64,000 nt of DNA, from the NCBI GenBank assembly GCA_902515745.1, contig CABXWB010000010.1, forward strand, positions 1 through 64,000, given 5' to 3'. Below the pieces are notes generated by a model, which worked only from the letters and a program-made list of their open reading frames with translations, ran no database searches and was not told the DNA's origin. This DNA is from an uncultured Alphaproteobacteria bacterium (lineage in GTDB: Bacteria; Pseudomonadota; Alphaproteobacteria; HIMB59; GCA-002718135). The position numbers and the translations under genes are program-made. Each line of letters opens with the position of its first letter. The stretch's first letter is position 1. Of the stretch, positions 57,493-64,000 are shown piece after piece.

Positions 57493-58728
57493 ATGCAATA
57501 CAAAAATTTCTTTAAATCTGAATTAAAAAAAATAAAAGATCAGGGTCTTTATAGGGACTTTAGAAACATAGACAGACCTATAAAAAGTTTTCCAAATGCA
57601 GATGAAAGTTTCAAAAATAAAGAAAGAGAAGTAGAGGTTTGGTGTTCTAATGACTATCTGAACATGAGTCAGCACCCAGAAGTCGTAAATGAAATTGTAA
57701 AAACACTACTTGAATATGGATCTGGTTCAGGTGGAACAAGAAATATTTCTGGTACATCAACCTATCATACTGAACTTGAAAAAAAACTGGCAAATGTTCA
57801 TAACAAAGAGGCGGCATTAGTTTTTGCTTCTGCTTATACAGCAAACCAATCTACTTTATGGACTTTAGGAAAAAAAATTAAAGATATTGAGATATTTTCT
57901 GATGAATTAAATCACGCATCTTTAATACAAGGTATTAAGAATAGTGGAGCTAAGTGTCATATATTTAAACACAATGACATTAATCATTTAGAACAGTTAC
58001 TAAAAGAGTCAAATGTAGATAATCCTAAGTTAATCGTTTTTGAAAGTTTATACTCTATGGAAGGTATAAGATCGCCTATAGTTAAAATTGTAGAGTTAGC
58101 AAAAAAATATAAGTGTATGACATATCTGGATGAAGTTCATTCAGTTGGACTTTACGGTGAAGAAGGTAAAGGTATTGCAGTAGAAATGGGAGTTGAAGAT
58201 AAAATAGATATTATTAATGGAACTTTAGCAAAAGCATATGGTCAAATGGGAGGTTATATTGCAGCTAGTTCAGAAATAATTGATTACATTAGAAGTTTCT
58301 CTCCAGGTTTTATTTTTACAACTTCAATCTGCCCATCAATTGCTGCAGGAGCAGCTAAAGCAATAGATATTGTTTCTCTGGCAGAACAACTAAGAATAAG
58401 AATAAAAGAAAATGCAGCTTTAATAAGAGAAAATTTAGATTCCTTAGCAATCCCTTATTTGGATACAAATTCTCATATTGTAGCAGTATTAATTAATGAT
58501 CCTTTTTTATGCAAAAAAGTGTCTAAAGATTTAATTGATGATCATGGTATTTATGCACAACCAATCTTTTACCCGACTGTACCAAAAGGTTTAGAAAGAC
58601 TAAGAATAACTGTTACTCCAAAACATAGAAAAGAGCATATCGAAAAAATGATTAAGGCTCTTGAAAAAGTTTGGTCTAAAAATAATTTACCAAGAAAAAA
58701 TATTAATAAAGTTACAGCAAATATTTAA
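57493..58728 (+). CDS. hemA: 5-aminolevulinate synthase
   Basis: A 411-residue PLP enzyme condensing glycine with succinyl-CoA. Markers: [37 protein letters not shown], the [14 protein letters not shown] segment, [12 protein letters not shown], and the PLP lysine in [15 protein letters not shown] near residue 248. This is the C4 (Shemin) route typical of alphaproteobacteria. Its end shares TTAA with the EamA transporter gene. Confidence 0.97.
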   Translation: MQYKNFFKSELKKIKDQGLYRDFRNIDRPIKSFPNADESFKNKEREVEVWCSNDYLNMSQHPEVVNEIVKTLLEYGSGSGGTRNISGTSTYHTELEKKLANVHNKEAALVFASAYTANQSTLWTLGKKIKDIEIFSDELNHASLIQGIKNSGAKCHIFKHNDINHLEQLLKESNVDNPKLIVFESLYSMEGIRSPIVKIVELAKKYKCMTYLDEVHSVGLYGEEGKGIAVEMGVEDKIDIINGTLAKAYGQMGGYIAASSEIIDYIRSFSPGFIFTTSICPSIAAGAAKAIDIVSLAEQLRIRIKENAALIRENLDSLAIPYLDTNSHIVAVLINDPFLCKKVSKDLIDDHGIYAQPIFYPTVPKGLERLRITVTPKHRKEHIEKMIKALEKVWSKNNLPRKNINKVTANI

Positions 58729-59627
58729 GTTTTAATATTGATATCAATCTGCCTAGCAGCAAAACCATAATAAACTACAGCTAAAGTTATTATGAAACCT
58801 CCAATAATTACAGTTGTACTTGGTACTTCATTAATTCCAAAAATAGGGAGCCAAACCCACAGCACTCCTCCAACAACTTCCATTAAAGATAAAAGTGCTA
58901 GCTCAGCTGAGGGTAAGTATTTTGCTCCAAGACTGTAAAGTATTAAGCCGGCTGCAACAATTATTCCATGAAGTATACTCAAATAACTATTTATTTCAGG
59001 CATCAGAATAAAAGATTCAAAAGAGAAACCTAAAATAAAGAACGCAAATATTGTACAAAATATTCCCGCTAAAACAACTGTTGTGAATTTTGGCGTTTCA
59101 GGTTTCCATCTTATTGTCACCGTGTATAATGCAAAACCGGTTGCAGAAATAAATCCTATTATTGCACCTAAAGCAGTTCCAGAAATACTGTCATTTATAA
59201 TCATTACGCACACACCTATAAATGCTACAACCATTGCAATTAATGTTGATCTTTTTAGTATTTCGCCAAGAACAAAATAACCAACAATGGCTGCAATAAA
59301 AGGCATCGCTGCTAACATAAATAATGTTACGGCAGCTGTAGTCATAGTAATAGAAAAAATGAACCCAGTAAAAGCTGTTGCTAGAAATAAACCTCCAAGT
59401 ATAGATGGTATTCCTATTTTGAGAAAATTTTTATAAAAAGCAAATCCTTCCTGAAAAAATAAATATATAAGAAGTATAATTGAAATAGTTAAGCCTCTAT
59501 AAAATAAATATTGAAAAACATATTGATGACCATCCACCATATATCTAACAGTCAACGCTCCAAAACTCCAAAAAATTCCAGCAAGAAAAACTACACTAAA
59601 GGCATATAGATAAGAATTTTGACTCAT
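58725..59627 (-). CDS. EamA-family (DMT superfamily) transporter
   Basis: A 300-residue membrane protein with ten segments in two EamA repeats ([22 protein letters not shown] and [38 protein letters not shown]). Members export metabolites, amino acids or drugs. Substrate unknown. It follows the lipoprotein gene and is 46 bases from it. Confidence 0.88.
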   Translation of the reverse strand: MSQNSYLYAFSVVFLAGIFWSFGALTVRYMVDGHQYVFQYLFYRGLTISIILLIYLFFQEGFAFYKNFLKIGIPSILGGLFLATAFTGFIFSITMTTAAVTLFMLAAMPFIAAIVGYFVLGEILKRSTLIAMVVAFIGVCVMIINDSISGTALGAIIGFISATGFALYTVTIRWKPETPKFTTVVLAGIFCTIFAFFILGFSFESFILMPEINSYLSILHGIIVAAGLILYSLGAKYLPSAELALLSLMEVVGGVLWVWLPIFGINEVPSTTVIIGGFIITLAVVYYGFAARQIDINIKT

Positions 59628-59673
59628 TGTTTAAAGGTCAAATCATTAAATTTAATAAAAGTAAATTAATATT

Positions 59674-59835
59674 TTAGTTATTTATTTGAATACCAGTTTC
59701 TTTACTTCCTGAGATCTTAAAATTAACTTTATTATCATCATTTTTTTGTATTTCAGATACGTCTGACATTTTGCAACTGGCAATAAAAAGAAATAAAATA
59801 ATTATTGGCAACTGCCTATAGAACCAAGAGCACAT
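59674..59835 (-). CDS. Small putative lipoprotein
   Basis: A 53-residue frame from the ATG at 59835 (MCSWFYRQLPIIILFLFIASC) stopping at 59674. It has a short basic n-region, a hydrophobic core and a lipobox-like I-A-S-C, then a short polar tail ending KETGIQINN. A TTG start at 59811 would give 45 residues but lacks the basic residue before the hydrophobic core. It overlaps the end of the pentapeptide-repeat gene by 34 bases, so translation would be coupled. Too short to identify by homology here. Confidence 0.5.
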   Translation of the reverse strand: MCSWFYRQLPIIILFLFIASCKMSDVSEIQKNDDNKVNFKISGSKETGIQINN

Positions 59836-60305
59836 TTTTTACCATCTATCCATATAGCATTTGACAAATTTGCTTCATCAAACATTGCACCTGAAATATT
59901 AGCACCAAGTAGATTTGCCTCATATAAATTTGCACCTTTAAAAGTCGCTCCAAAGAGATTAGATCCCTCAAAGTTTACTTTTGCAAGGTTTGCATTATCA
60001 AAGTTAGCATTATTACAATTAGCTCCCTGTAAATTTGAAGCATATAAATTTGAATTACTAAAATTTGAGAAGATAAAATTACCAATAGATAAATTTGAAT
60101 TATTTAGTTGAGATTTTTCAAAATTAGATAAAGATAAATTAACTCCTGACATTTGAGAATTTGCCAAACCAGTACCAGAAAGATCAAGATTTTCTACAAA
60201 ATTACAATTAGTCCAATCCACCTCATTTGCTGGTTGATCACTGCATGCAGCAAATACAGAATATGAGCTAAAGAAACTTAAGACAAATAAAATTAAAAAT
60301 CTCAT
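59802..60305 (-). CDS. Secreted pentapeptide-repeat protein
   Basis: A 167-residue protein with a signal peptide (MRFLILFVLSFFSSYSVFA|ACSD), then about 18 tandem A(D/N)LxX-type pentapeptides such as NLYASNLQGANCNNANFDNANLAKVNFEGSNLFGATFKGANLYEANL. These form a right-handed quadrilateral helix. A CSDQ..NEVDWTNCNF N-terminal cap and CALGSIGSCQ C-terminal cap carry cysteines that may form disulfides in the periplasm. Function unknown; it is 41 bases downstream of the stator-like pair. Confidence 0.85.
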   Translation of the reverse strand: MRFLILFVLSFFSSYSVFAACSDQPANEVDWTNCNFVENLDLSGTGLANSQMSGVNLSLSNFEKSQLNNSNLSIGNFIFSNFSNSNLYASNLQGANCNNANFDNANLAKVNFEGSNLFGATFKGANLYEANLLGANISGAMFDEANLSNAIWIDGKKCALGSIGSCQ

Positions 60306-60346
60306 ATTTAATTTTTATGATCAGTTTATGTTAAATTTAAGGCAAA

Positions 60347-62113
60347 TTAGCGTGAAGTGAGTTTTAATTCAATCCTTCTATTCTGTTGTAGATCACTCTC
60401 AGTTTCTCCATTACTGATAGGATAAAACTCTCCATATCCTGCAGATGCTAATCTATTTGGTGGAAAACCAAGATCAAGAAGAAGTTTTAAAACTGTATTA
60501 GCTCTAGCTGAAGATAATTCCCAGTTAGAAGGATATCTAATTGTTTGTATGGGTTTTTTGTCAGTGTGTCCTTCTACCATTATAATCCAGTCAATATCTG
60601 AAGGAATATCATTAGTAGTCTCTTTTAAAGTAAGTCCAATTTCACTTAACTTTTCTTTGCCAGATAGTTGTAAGTCTGCTGAAGCAGAATCAAATAATAG
60701 CTCTGATTCAAAAATAAATCTATCTCCTACAATTTTAATGTCTTTTCTATCACCTAAAATAGATTGTAATTTTCCGAAAAATTCTGATCTATATTTTTGG
60801 AGCTCAAATACTTTCGATGTAAGGGCTTTGTTTAACTTTTCACCTAGTACCTCTATTTCTAAATCTTTAATCAAAGCCTGGCCTTCACTAGCTTCTAAAG
60901 CATCATTAAGTAAAGCTATTTCTTTTTGCAAGGTATCAATTTGATTTGAAAGAATTTCTACCTGTTCTAATGTTTTTGAAGCTTGTATTTCCATATTTTT
61001 AATTTCTTCAAGTGATGTTTCTTTTTGTGTTTGATTTTCTTGTTCTAATGAAACAATTTGACTTTGAAGTAACTCAAGTTTTTCTAGTTGTTGTTTTTGT
61101 TTATCTTCTGACAAAGAAAGAACATTATTTAGTTCAGATATTTTTCCTCGCAAATTAAAAATTGTGCTATCTTTCTGAATTAAATCTTTATTTAATCTTG
61201 CTAATTCTTCATTTTTAAACTTAATAGCATCAAGTTGTTCATTAAGTGATGCATCTTTTAAACCTAGACTATCATTAATCTCTAAAAGATCATTCATAAG
61301 TTCTTGATATTGAAATATTTGACTTTGTAGTTCTTCATCTCTCAATGATAGTTCAATGTTAGTCTTTTCTAATTCATCATTTAAGTTTAGGAGCTTTTCA
61401 TTTTTATTTTTAATTGCAAGTAACTGCTCCTCAATTCCTCCTTCCTCTAAACCCAGACTTTTGTTAATGGCCATTAAATTTTCATTCTTCTCATTTAATT
61501 CTGCTATTGTAGATTTGAGAGATTTTTCACTTTCAAGTAGTTTAAAATTAGCATTATCTAATTCTTGATTAAGTATTTTTAGTTGATCAATTCTTGTTGC
61601 AAGTGCTTTATTAATTCGTTCTCCGAGCCCCTCGGTTTCAAGTAAAGTAATTTCTTGTCCTTCATAAGTTTCTAATGCATTTGCAACTATTCTCAGTTCT
61701 TTTAAAAGACTACTAATTTGCTCGGATAAAGCTACTATATTTTGTTCCTGAACAAATATTTCTGATCGTTTTTTTGCAACATCAGTTTGTAATTGCTCAC
61801 TTAATAATTGCTCACTTTTTAAATTTAATTCTGTATCTTCAAGTTTTTTCTCAGTTTCAGAAAGAGTTGAAAGAGCTTCTTCTTTATCTTTAGTTTCAAT
61901 AACAAGTATTTTAGATAATTCATTTATTTGTGTTCTTAAATCTTGAAGTGCCTTATCTCGACCAGATATAGCATCACTCAGATATATTTGCGAAACAGTA
62001 AAAACCATTAGCACAAATATGATTACTATTAAAAGAGTAGCTAGAACATCGACAAAACCGGGCCAAATATTTGTAGTATCAGCAAGTCTATTTCTTAGAG
62101 ACCTAGTAGACAT
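60347..62113 (-). CDS. MotB-like peptidoglycan-binding protein with long coiled coil
   Basis: A 588-residue inner-membrane protein. A single membrane helix (about 19-45) contains FVDVLATLLIVIIFVLMVF, with Asp22 in the position of the proton-binding aspartate of MotB. A coiled coil of about 390 residues (55-445) holds internal duplications (146-184 against 404-442, and 212-258 against 276-322). The C-terminal OmpA domain has VEGHTDKKP, WELSSARANTVLKLLLDLG and GYGEFYP, LQQNRRIELKL for peptidoglycan binding. It forms an operon with the MotA-like gene, whose stop is 2 bases upstream. Confidence 0.88.
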   Translation of the reverse strand: MSTRSLRNRLADTTNIWPGFVDVLATLLIVIIFVLMVFTVSQIYLSDAISGRDKALQDLRTQINELSKILVIETKDKEEALSTLSETEKKLEDTELNLKSEQLLSEQLQTDVAKKRSEIFVQEQNIVALSEQISSLLKELRIVANALETYEGQEITLLETEGLGERINKALATRIDQLKILNQELDNANFKLLESEKSLKSTIAELNEKNENLMAINKSLGLEEGGIEEQLLAIKNKNEKLLNLNDELEKTNIELSLRDEELQSQIFQYQELMNDLLEINDSLGLKDASLNEQLDAIKFKNEELARLNKDLIQKDSTIFNLRGKISELNNVLSLSEDKQKQQLEKLELLQSQIVSLEQENQTQKETSLEEIKNMEIQASKTLEQVEILSNQIDTLQKEIALLNDALEASEGQALIKDLEIEVLGEKLNKALTSKVFELQKYRSEFFGKLQSILGDRKDIKIVGDRFIFESELLFDSASADLQLSGKEKLSEIGLTLKETTNDIPSDIDWIIMVEGHTDKKPIQTIRYPSNWELSSARANTVLKLLLDLGFPPNRLASAGYGEFYPISNGETESDLQQNRRIELKLTSR

Positions 62114-62115
62114 TA

Positions 62116-63141
62116 TTATTTTTTAATTTTCTTTAGTTCTTTTTCAATTTTCTGAAAATATTCTTTAACTTTTTTTGCTTCTAATATTCCATTTTTGCTT
62201 AAAGCTTCTGTAAGGTTCATTAGTGTAGATTGTGTGTTTAATTGTGAAGATAAGAAATTTGATAATTGCTTATCAAGATTTGAAGAGTTGGAATTAATTT
62301 TGTTAAGTATTTCATTAAACTTCTCTAAATTGTTTGAAATTTTAGTTTGATTGTCAGATGATTTTTTAAAAGCATTTAGGAGGTTTTCTAAGTTGTCATA
62401 GATTTTTTGAATTGCTTCACCTGTAGGCCTATCTTCTACTTTAGAAAAATCGGGAGAAGAATTGCTATTAAGGATTTTTTCAAAGTATTGACTAAATTTA
62501 TTTTGAGCTTGTCCAAGATTTAAGTCAAGTAATCCTAATATTAAAGAACCAGCTAAACCTAATAAAGAACTGCTAAATGCAATACTCATTCCTTCAAGTG
62601 GAGCGTTTAATCCATCTTTGAGAGAGTTAAAAAACCCTGCAACATTTGTATCGTCTATACCTAAACCACTAATAACACTACCTACTGAACCAATTGTTTT
62701 AAGAAGGCCCCAAAAAGTTCCCAATAAGCCCAAGAAAACTAATAAACCAACTAAATAACGTGAAGTTTCTCTTATACTTACTAAAGTCATATCAGAGTTT
62801 TCTATTAATCTATTTATTGATGAACTTTTGAAAAAAAACTTTCCATCAAGATTTTTTAATTCAAGGGAAATATTTTTGTCTTGCCCTCTTAAAGTAGAGA
62901 ATGCTTCTATAGAATTTGTAATATTAAAGTTCGAGTAAGATATATATTTGTAATTTAAGTTAATGAGATGAAAAAAATTAAATACAATACCAATTACTAA
63001 AGCTAATAATATTATAATATTGATAAAGATATTTGATAAAAAAGCATTTTGTAAAACTGGGTATAATAAAACAACAATTACAAAGACAGCCACCAAGAAT
63101 ATTGATGCTCTAATTATGTAATTATTTAGAGATAGCGCCAT
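62116..63141 (-). CDS. MotA/TolQ/ExbB-like proton-channel protein
   Basis: A 341-residue membrane protein with two N-terminal segments (10-60), then a MotA/TolQ core at about 125-215: TSRYLVGLLVFLGLLGTFWGLLKTIGSV and LNAPLEGMSIAFSSSLLGLAGSLILGLLDL. The C-terminal third (225-341) is helical and polar, with FKKSSDNQTKISNNLEKFNEIL. The nearest functional model is a five-to-two stator with the adjacent MotB-like protein. In this streamlined genome no flagellar rotor genes are visible nearby. A similar pair is common in alphaproteobacteria and its role is not settled. Confidence 0.85.
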   Translation of the reverse strand: MALSLNNYIIRASIFLVAVFVIVVLLYPVLQNAFLSNIFINIIILLALVIGIVFNFFHLINLNYKYISYSNFNITNSIEAFSTLRGQDKNISLELKNLDGKFFFKSSSINRLIENSDMTLVSIRETSRYLVGLLVFLGLLGTFWGLLKTIGSVGSVISGLGIDDTNVAGFFNSLKDGLNAPLEGMSIAFSSSLLGLAGSLILGLLDLNLGQAQNKFSQYFEKILNSNSSPDFSKVEDRPTGEAIQKIYDNLENLLNAFKKSSDNQTKISNNLEKFNEILNKINSNSSNLDKQLSNFLSSQLNTQSTLMNLTEALSKNGILEAKKVKEYFQKIEKELKKIKK

Positions 63142-63191
63142 AAATAAAAGATTATATTACCTGTCTTAGAAATTCAATAAATATAACTTGT

Positions 63192-64000
63192 TTAGTTGTA
63201 AATATAATTTCTTGTGATAGGCAAATTGTTAATATTCTTTGCAATTTGTATTTGGAAAACAACATTACCCATATTTACAAAGGAATATTTACTTGCCAAT
63301 AGATAAAACTCCCACATTCTAAAAAAACGCTGATCAAACATATTTATAATTTTATCTTTGTTTTCGATAACATTTTGATACCACCTTGAAAGAGTGTGAG
63401 CGTAATGTAATCTTAATACCTCAACATCTGTAACATTTATATTAAGTTTTTGTGTTTCATTCATTATTTCAGATAATGATGGGATATAACCACCAGGAAA
63501 AATATATTTTCTTATCCAAGGACTAGTAGCAGTTGGTTTGCCCCTTTGACCAATAGTATGCAAAAGAAAAACACCATTTTCTTTCAGAATATCATTAGCT
63601 TTAGTTAAATAAGTTTTAAAATATTTAACACCAACATGCTCAAACATTCCAACTGATACTATACGATCATATTTTTCAGTTTCATTTCTATAATCTTGTA
63701 ATGCAAAAGAAACTTTGTCACTTAAACCTTCTTTTTGTGCTCGTTCAGATGCAGTTTTAAATTGATTTTCTGAAAGTGTAATTCCTTTTACTTTGGCTCC
63801 TGTGGATTTTGCTATTTCAATTGCCATTCCTCCCCAACCACACCCAATATCAAGAACATGCATATTTTCTGTAATTTGAAGTTTTTTAATTATATGTTCT
63901 TTTTTATCTTTCTGTGCTTGATCTAAACTCATATTTGGATTGTGAAAATATGCACAAGAATATTGCATATCCTGATCAAGAAATAATTTATATAAATCCT
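63192..64000 (-). CDS. cfa: Cyclopropane-fatty-acyl-phospholipid synthase (partial)
   Basis: The frame is open to the window edge at 64000 and continues upstream (LYKLFLDQD before MQYSCAYFHNPNMSLDQAQ), so only the C-terminal ~269 residues are present and the listed ATG at 63968 is internal. The SAM-binding motif VLDIGCGWGGMAIEIAKSTGA and YDRIVSVGMFEHVGVKYFKTY are clear, as is FPGGYIPSLSEIM. It would methylenate unsaturated phospholipid acyl chains. The full-length family is near 380-400 residues. Confidence 0.9.
   Translation of the reverse strand, partial: DLYKLFLDQDMQYSCAYFHNPNMSLDQAQKDKKEHIIKKLQITENMHVLDIGCGWGGMAIEIAKSTGAKVKGITLSENQFKTASERAQKEGLSDKVSFALQDYRNETEKYDRIVSVGMFEHVGVKYFKTYLTKANDILKENGVFLLHTIGQRGKPTATSPWIRKYIFPGGYIPSLSEIMNETQKLNINVTDVEVLRLHYAHTLSRWYQNVIENKDKIINMFDQRFFRMWEFYLLASKYSFVNMGNVVFQIQIAKNINNLPITRNYIYN

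Noticed and set aside
60347-63141. Zorya-like defence system (ZorA/ZorB)
   Set aside because: MotA/OmpA layout matches superficially, but no ZorC, ZorD or ZorE neighbour exists, the long coil is in the MotB-like and not the MotA-like protein, and flanking genes are housekeeping.
1-64000. CRISPR arrays, insertion sequences, prophage or integrase genes
   Set aside because: No spaced direct repeats, transposase, recombinase or phage structural frame was seen on either strand.

Overview
The window is about 30% G+C and almost entirely coding. It carries some 60 genes with no tRNA, rRNA, insertion sequence, prophage, CRISPR array or gene-free stretch above 300 bases. Gene content points to a streamlined, free-living, aerobic marine alphaproteobacterium of the SAR11/HIMB59/AEGEAN-169 kind. 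The evidence is a class I lysyl-tRNA synthetase, a CobS/CobT pair next to BolA and a J-domain protein, COQ9 with a UbiB-like kinase, a split PntA transhydrogenase, C4-pathway heme synthesis from ALA synthase, and osmolyte/amino-acid catabolism genes. The exact lineage is inference.

Layout. 1-7.9 kb: end of an upstream gene, aroB, a CNNM/CBS CorC-like protein, bolA, J-domain protein, cobS, cobT, tgt and a queuosine-precursor transporter. 7.9-13.5 kb: a long minus-strand run of rpmB, a HAD phosphatase, pyrD, lysS, a MarR regulator with a palindromic operator, a 2Fe-2S ferredoxin and its NADPH reductase. 13.6-19.5 kb: heme A synthase, two SDRs, a DUF3108 protein, phosphofructokinase, YdcH-like DUF465, COQ9, peptide deformylase and S21. 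19.5-31 kb: pntB/A2/A1, UbiB-like kinase, oligoendopeptidase F, acyl-CoA synthetase, DUF1244, pyruvate kinase, an aminotransferase and a TauE/SafE permease. 31-41 kb: a two-gene saccharopine-type lysine module, uvrB, a hydroxyisobutyryl-CoA hydrolase-like protein, a dimethylglycine/sarcosine dehydrogenase-like flavoprotein, an AsmA-like protein and an AEC permease. 41-51.3 kb: TPR and DUF2805 proteins, GST, LysE, YajQ, RmuC, a YqaA-like protein, an M24 peptidase and a complete peptide ABC transporter with fused ATPases. 51.4-58.7 kb: nth followed by a heme island (hemJ, hemF, hemH, hemE, a fused hemC-hemD, cytochrome b561, hemA). 58.7-64 kb: an EamA exporter, a tiny lipoprotein not previously obvious, a pentapeptide-repeat protein, a MotA/MotB-like stator pair and a truncated cyclopropane-fatty-acid synthase.

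The genes mainly support heme/quinone/redox metabolism, uptake and breakdown of amino acids, peptides and methylated amines, and cell-envelope upkeep. No obvious new defence or mobile system is present. The most unusual signals are: a fused hemC-hemD inside a near-complete heme cluster; a stator-like ion channel pair with no flagellar genes in view, followed by a short lipoprotein; CobS/CobT without a visible CobN; a perfect 26-bp hairpin ahead of dppB; overlapping palindromes in front of marR; an endonuclease III with rearranged iron-sulfur cysteines; and the fact that all 12 convergent gene pairs meet with at most 3 bp between them, usually sharing a single TTAA/TTAG as interlocked stop codons.
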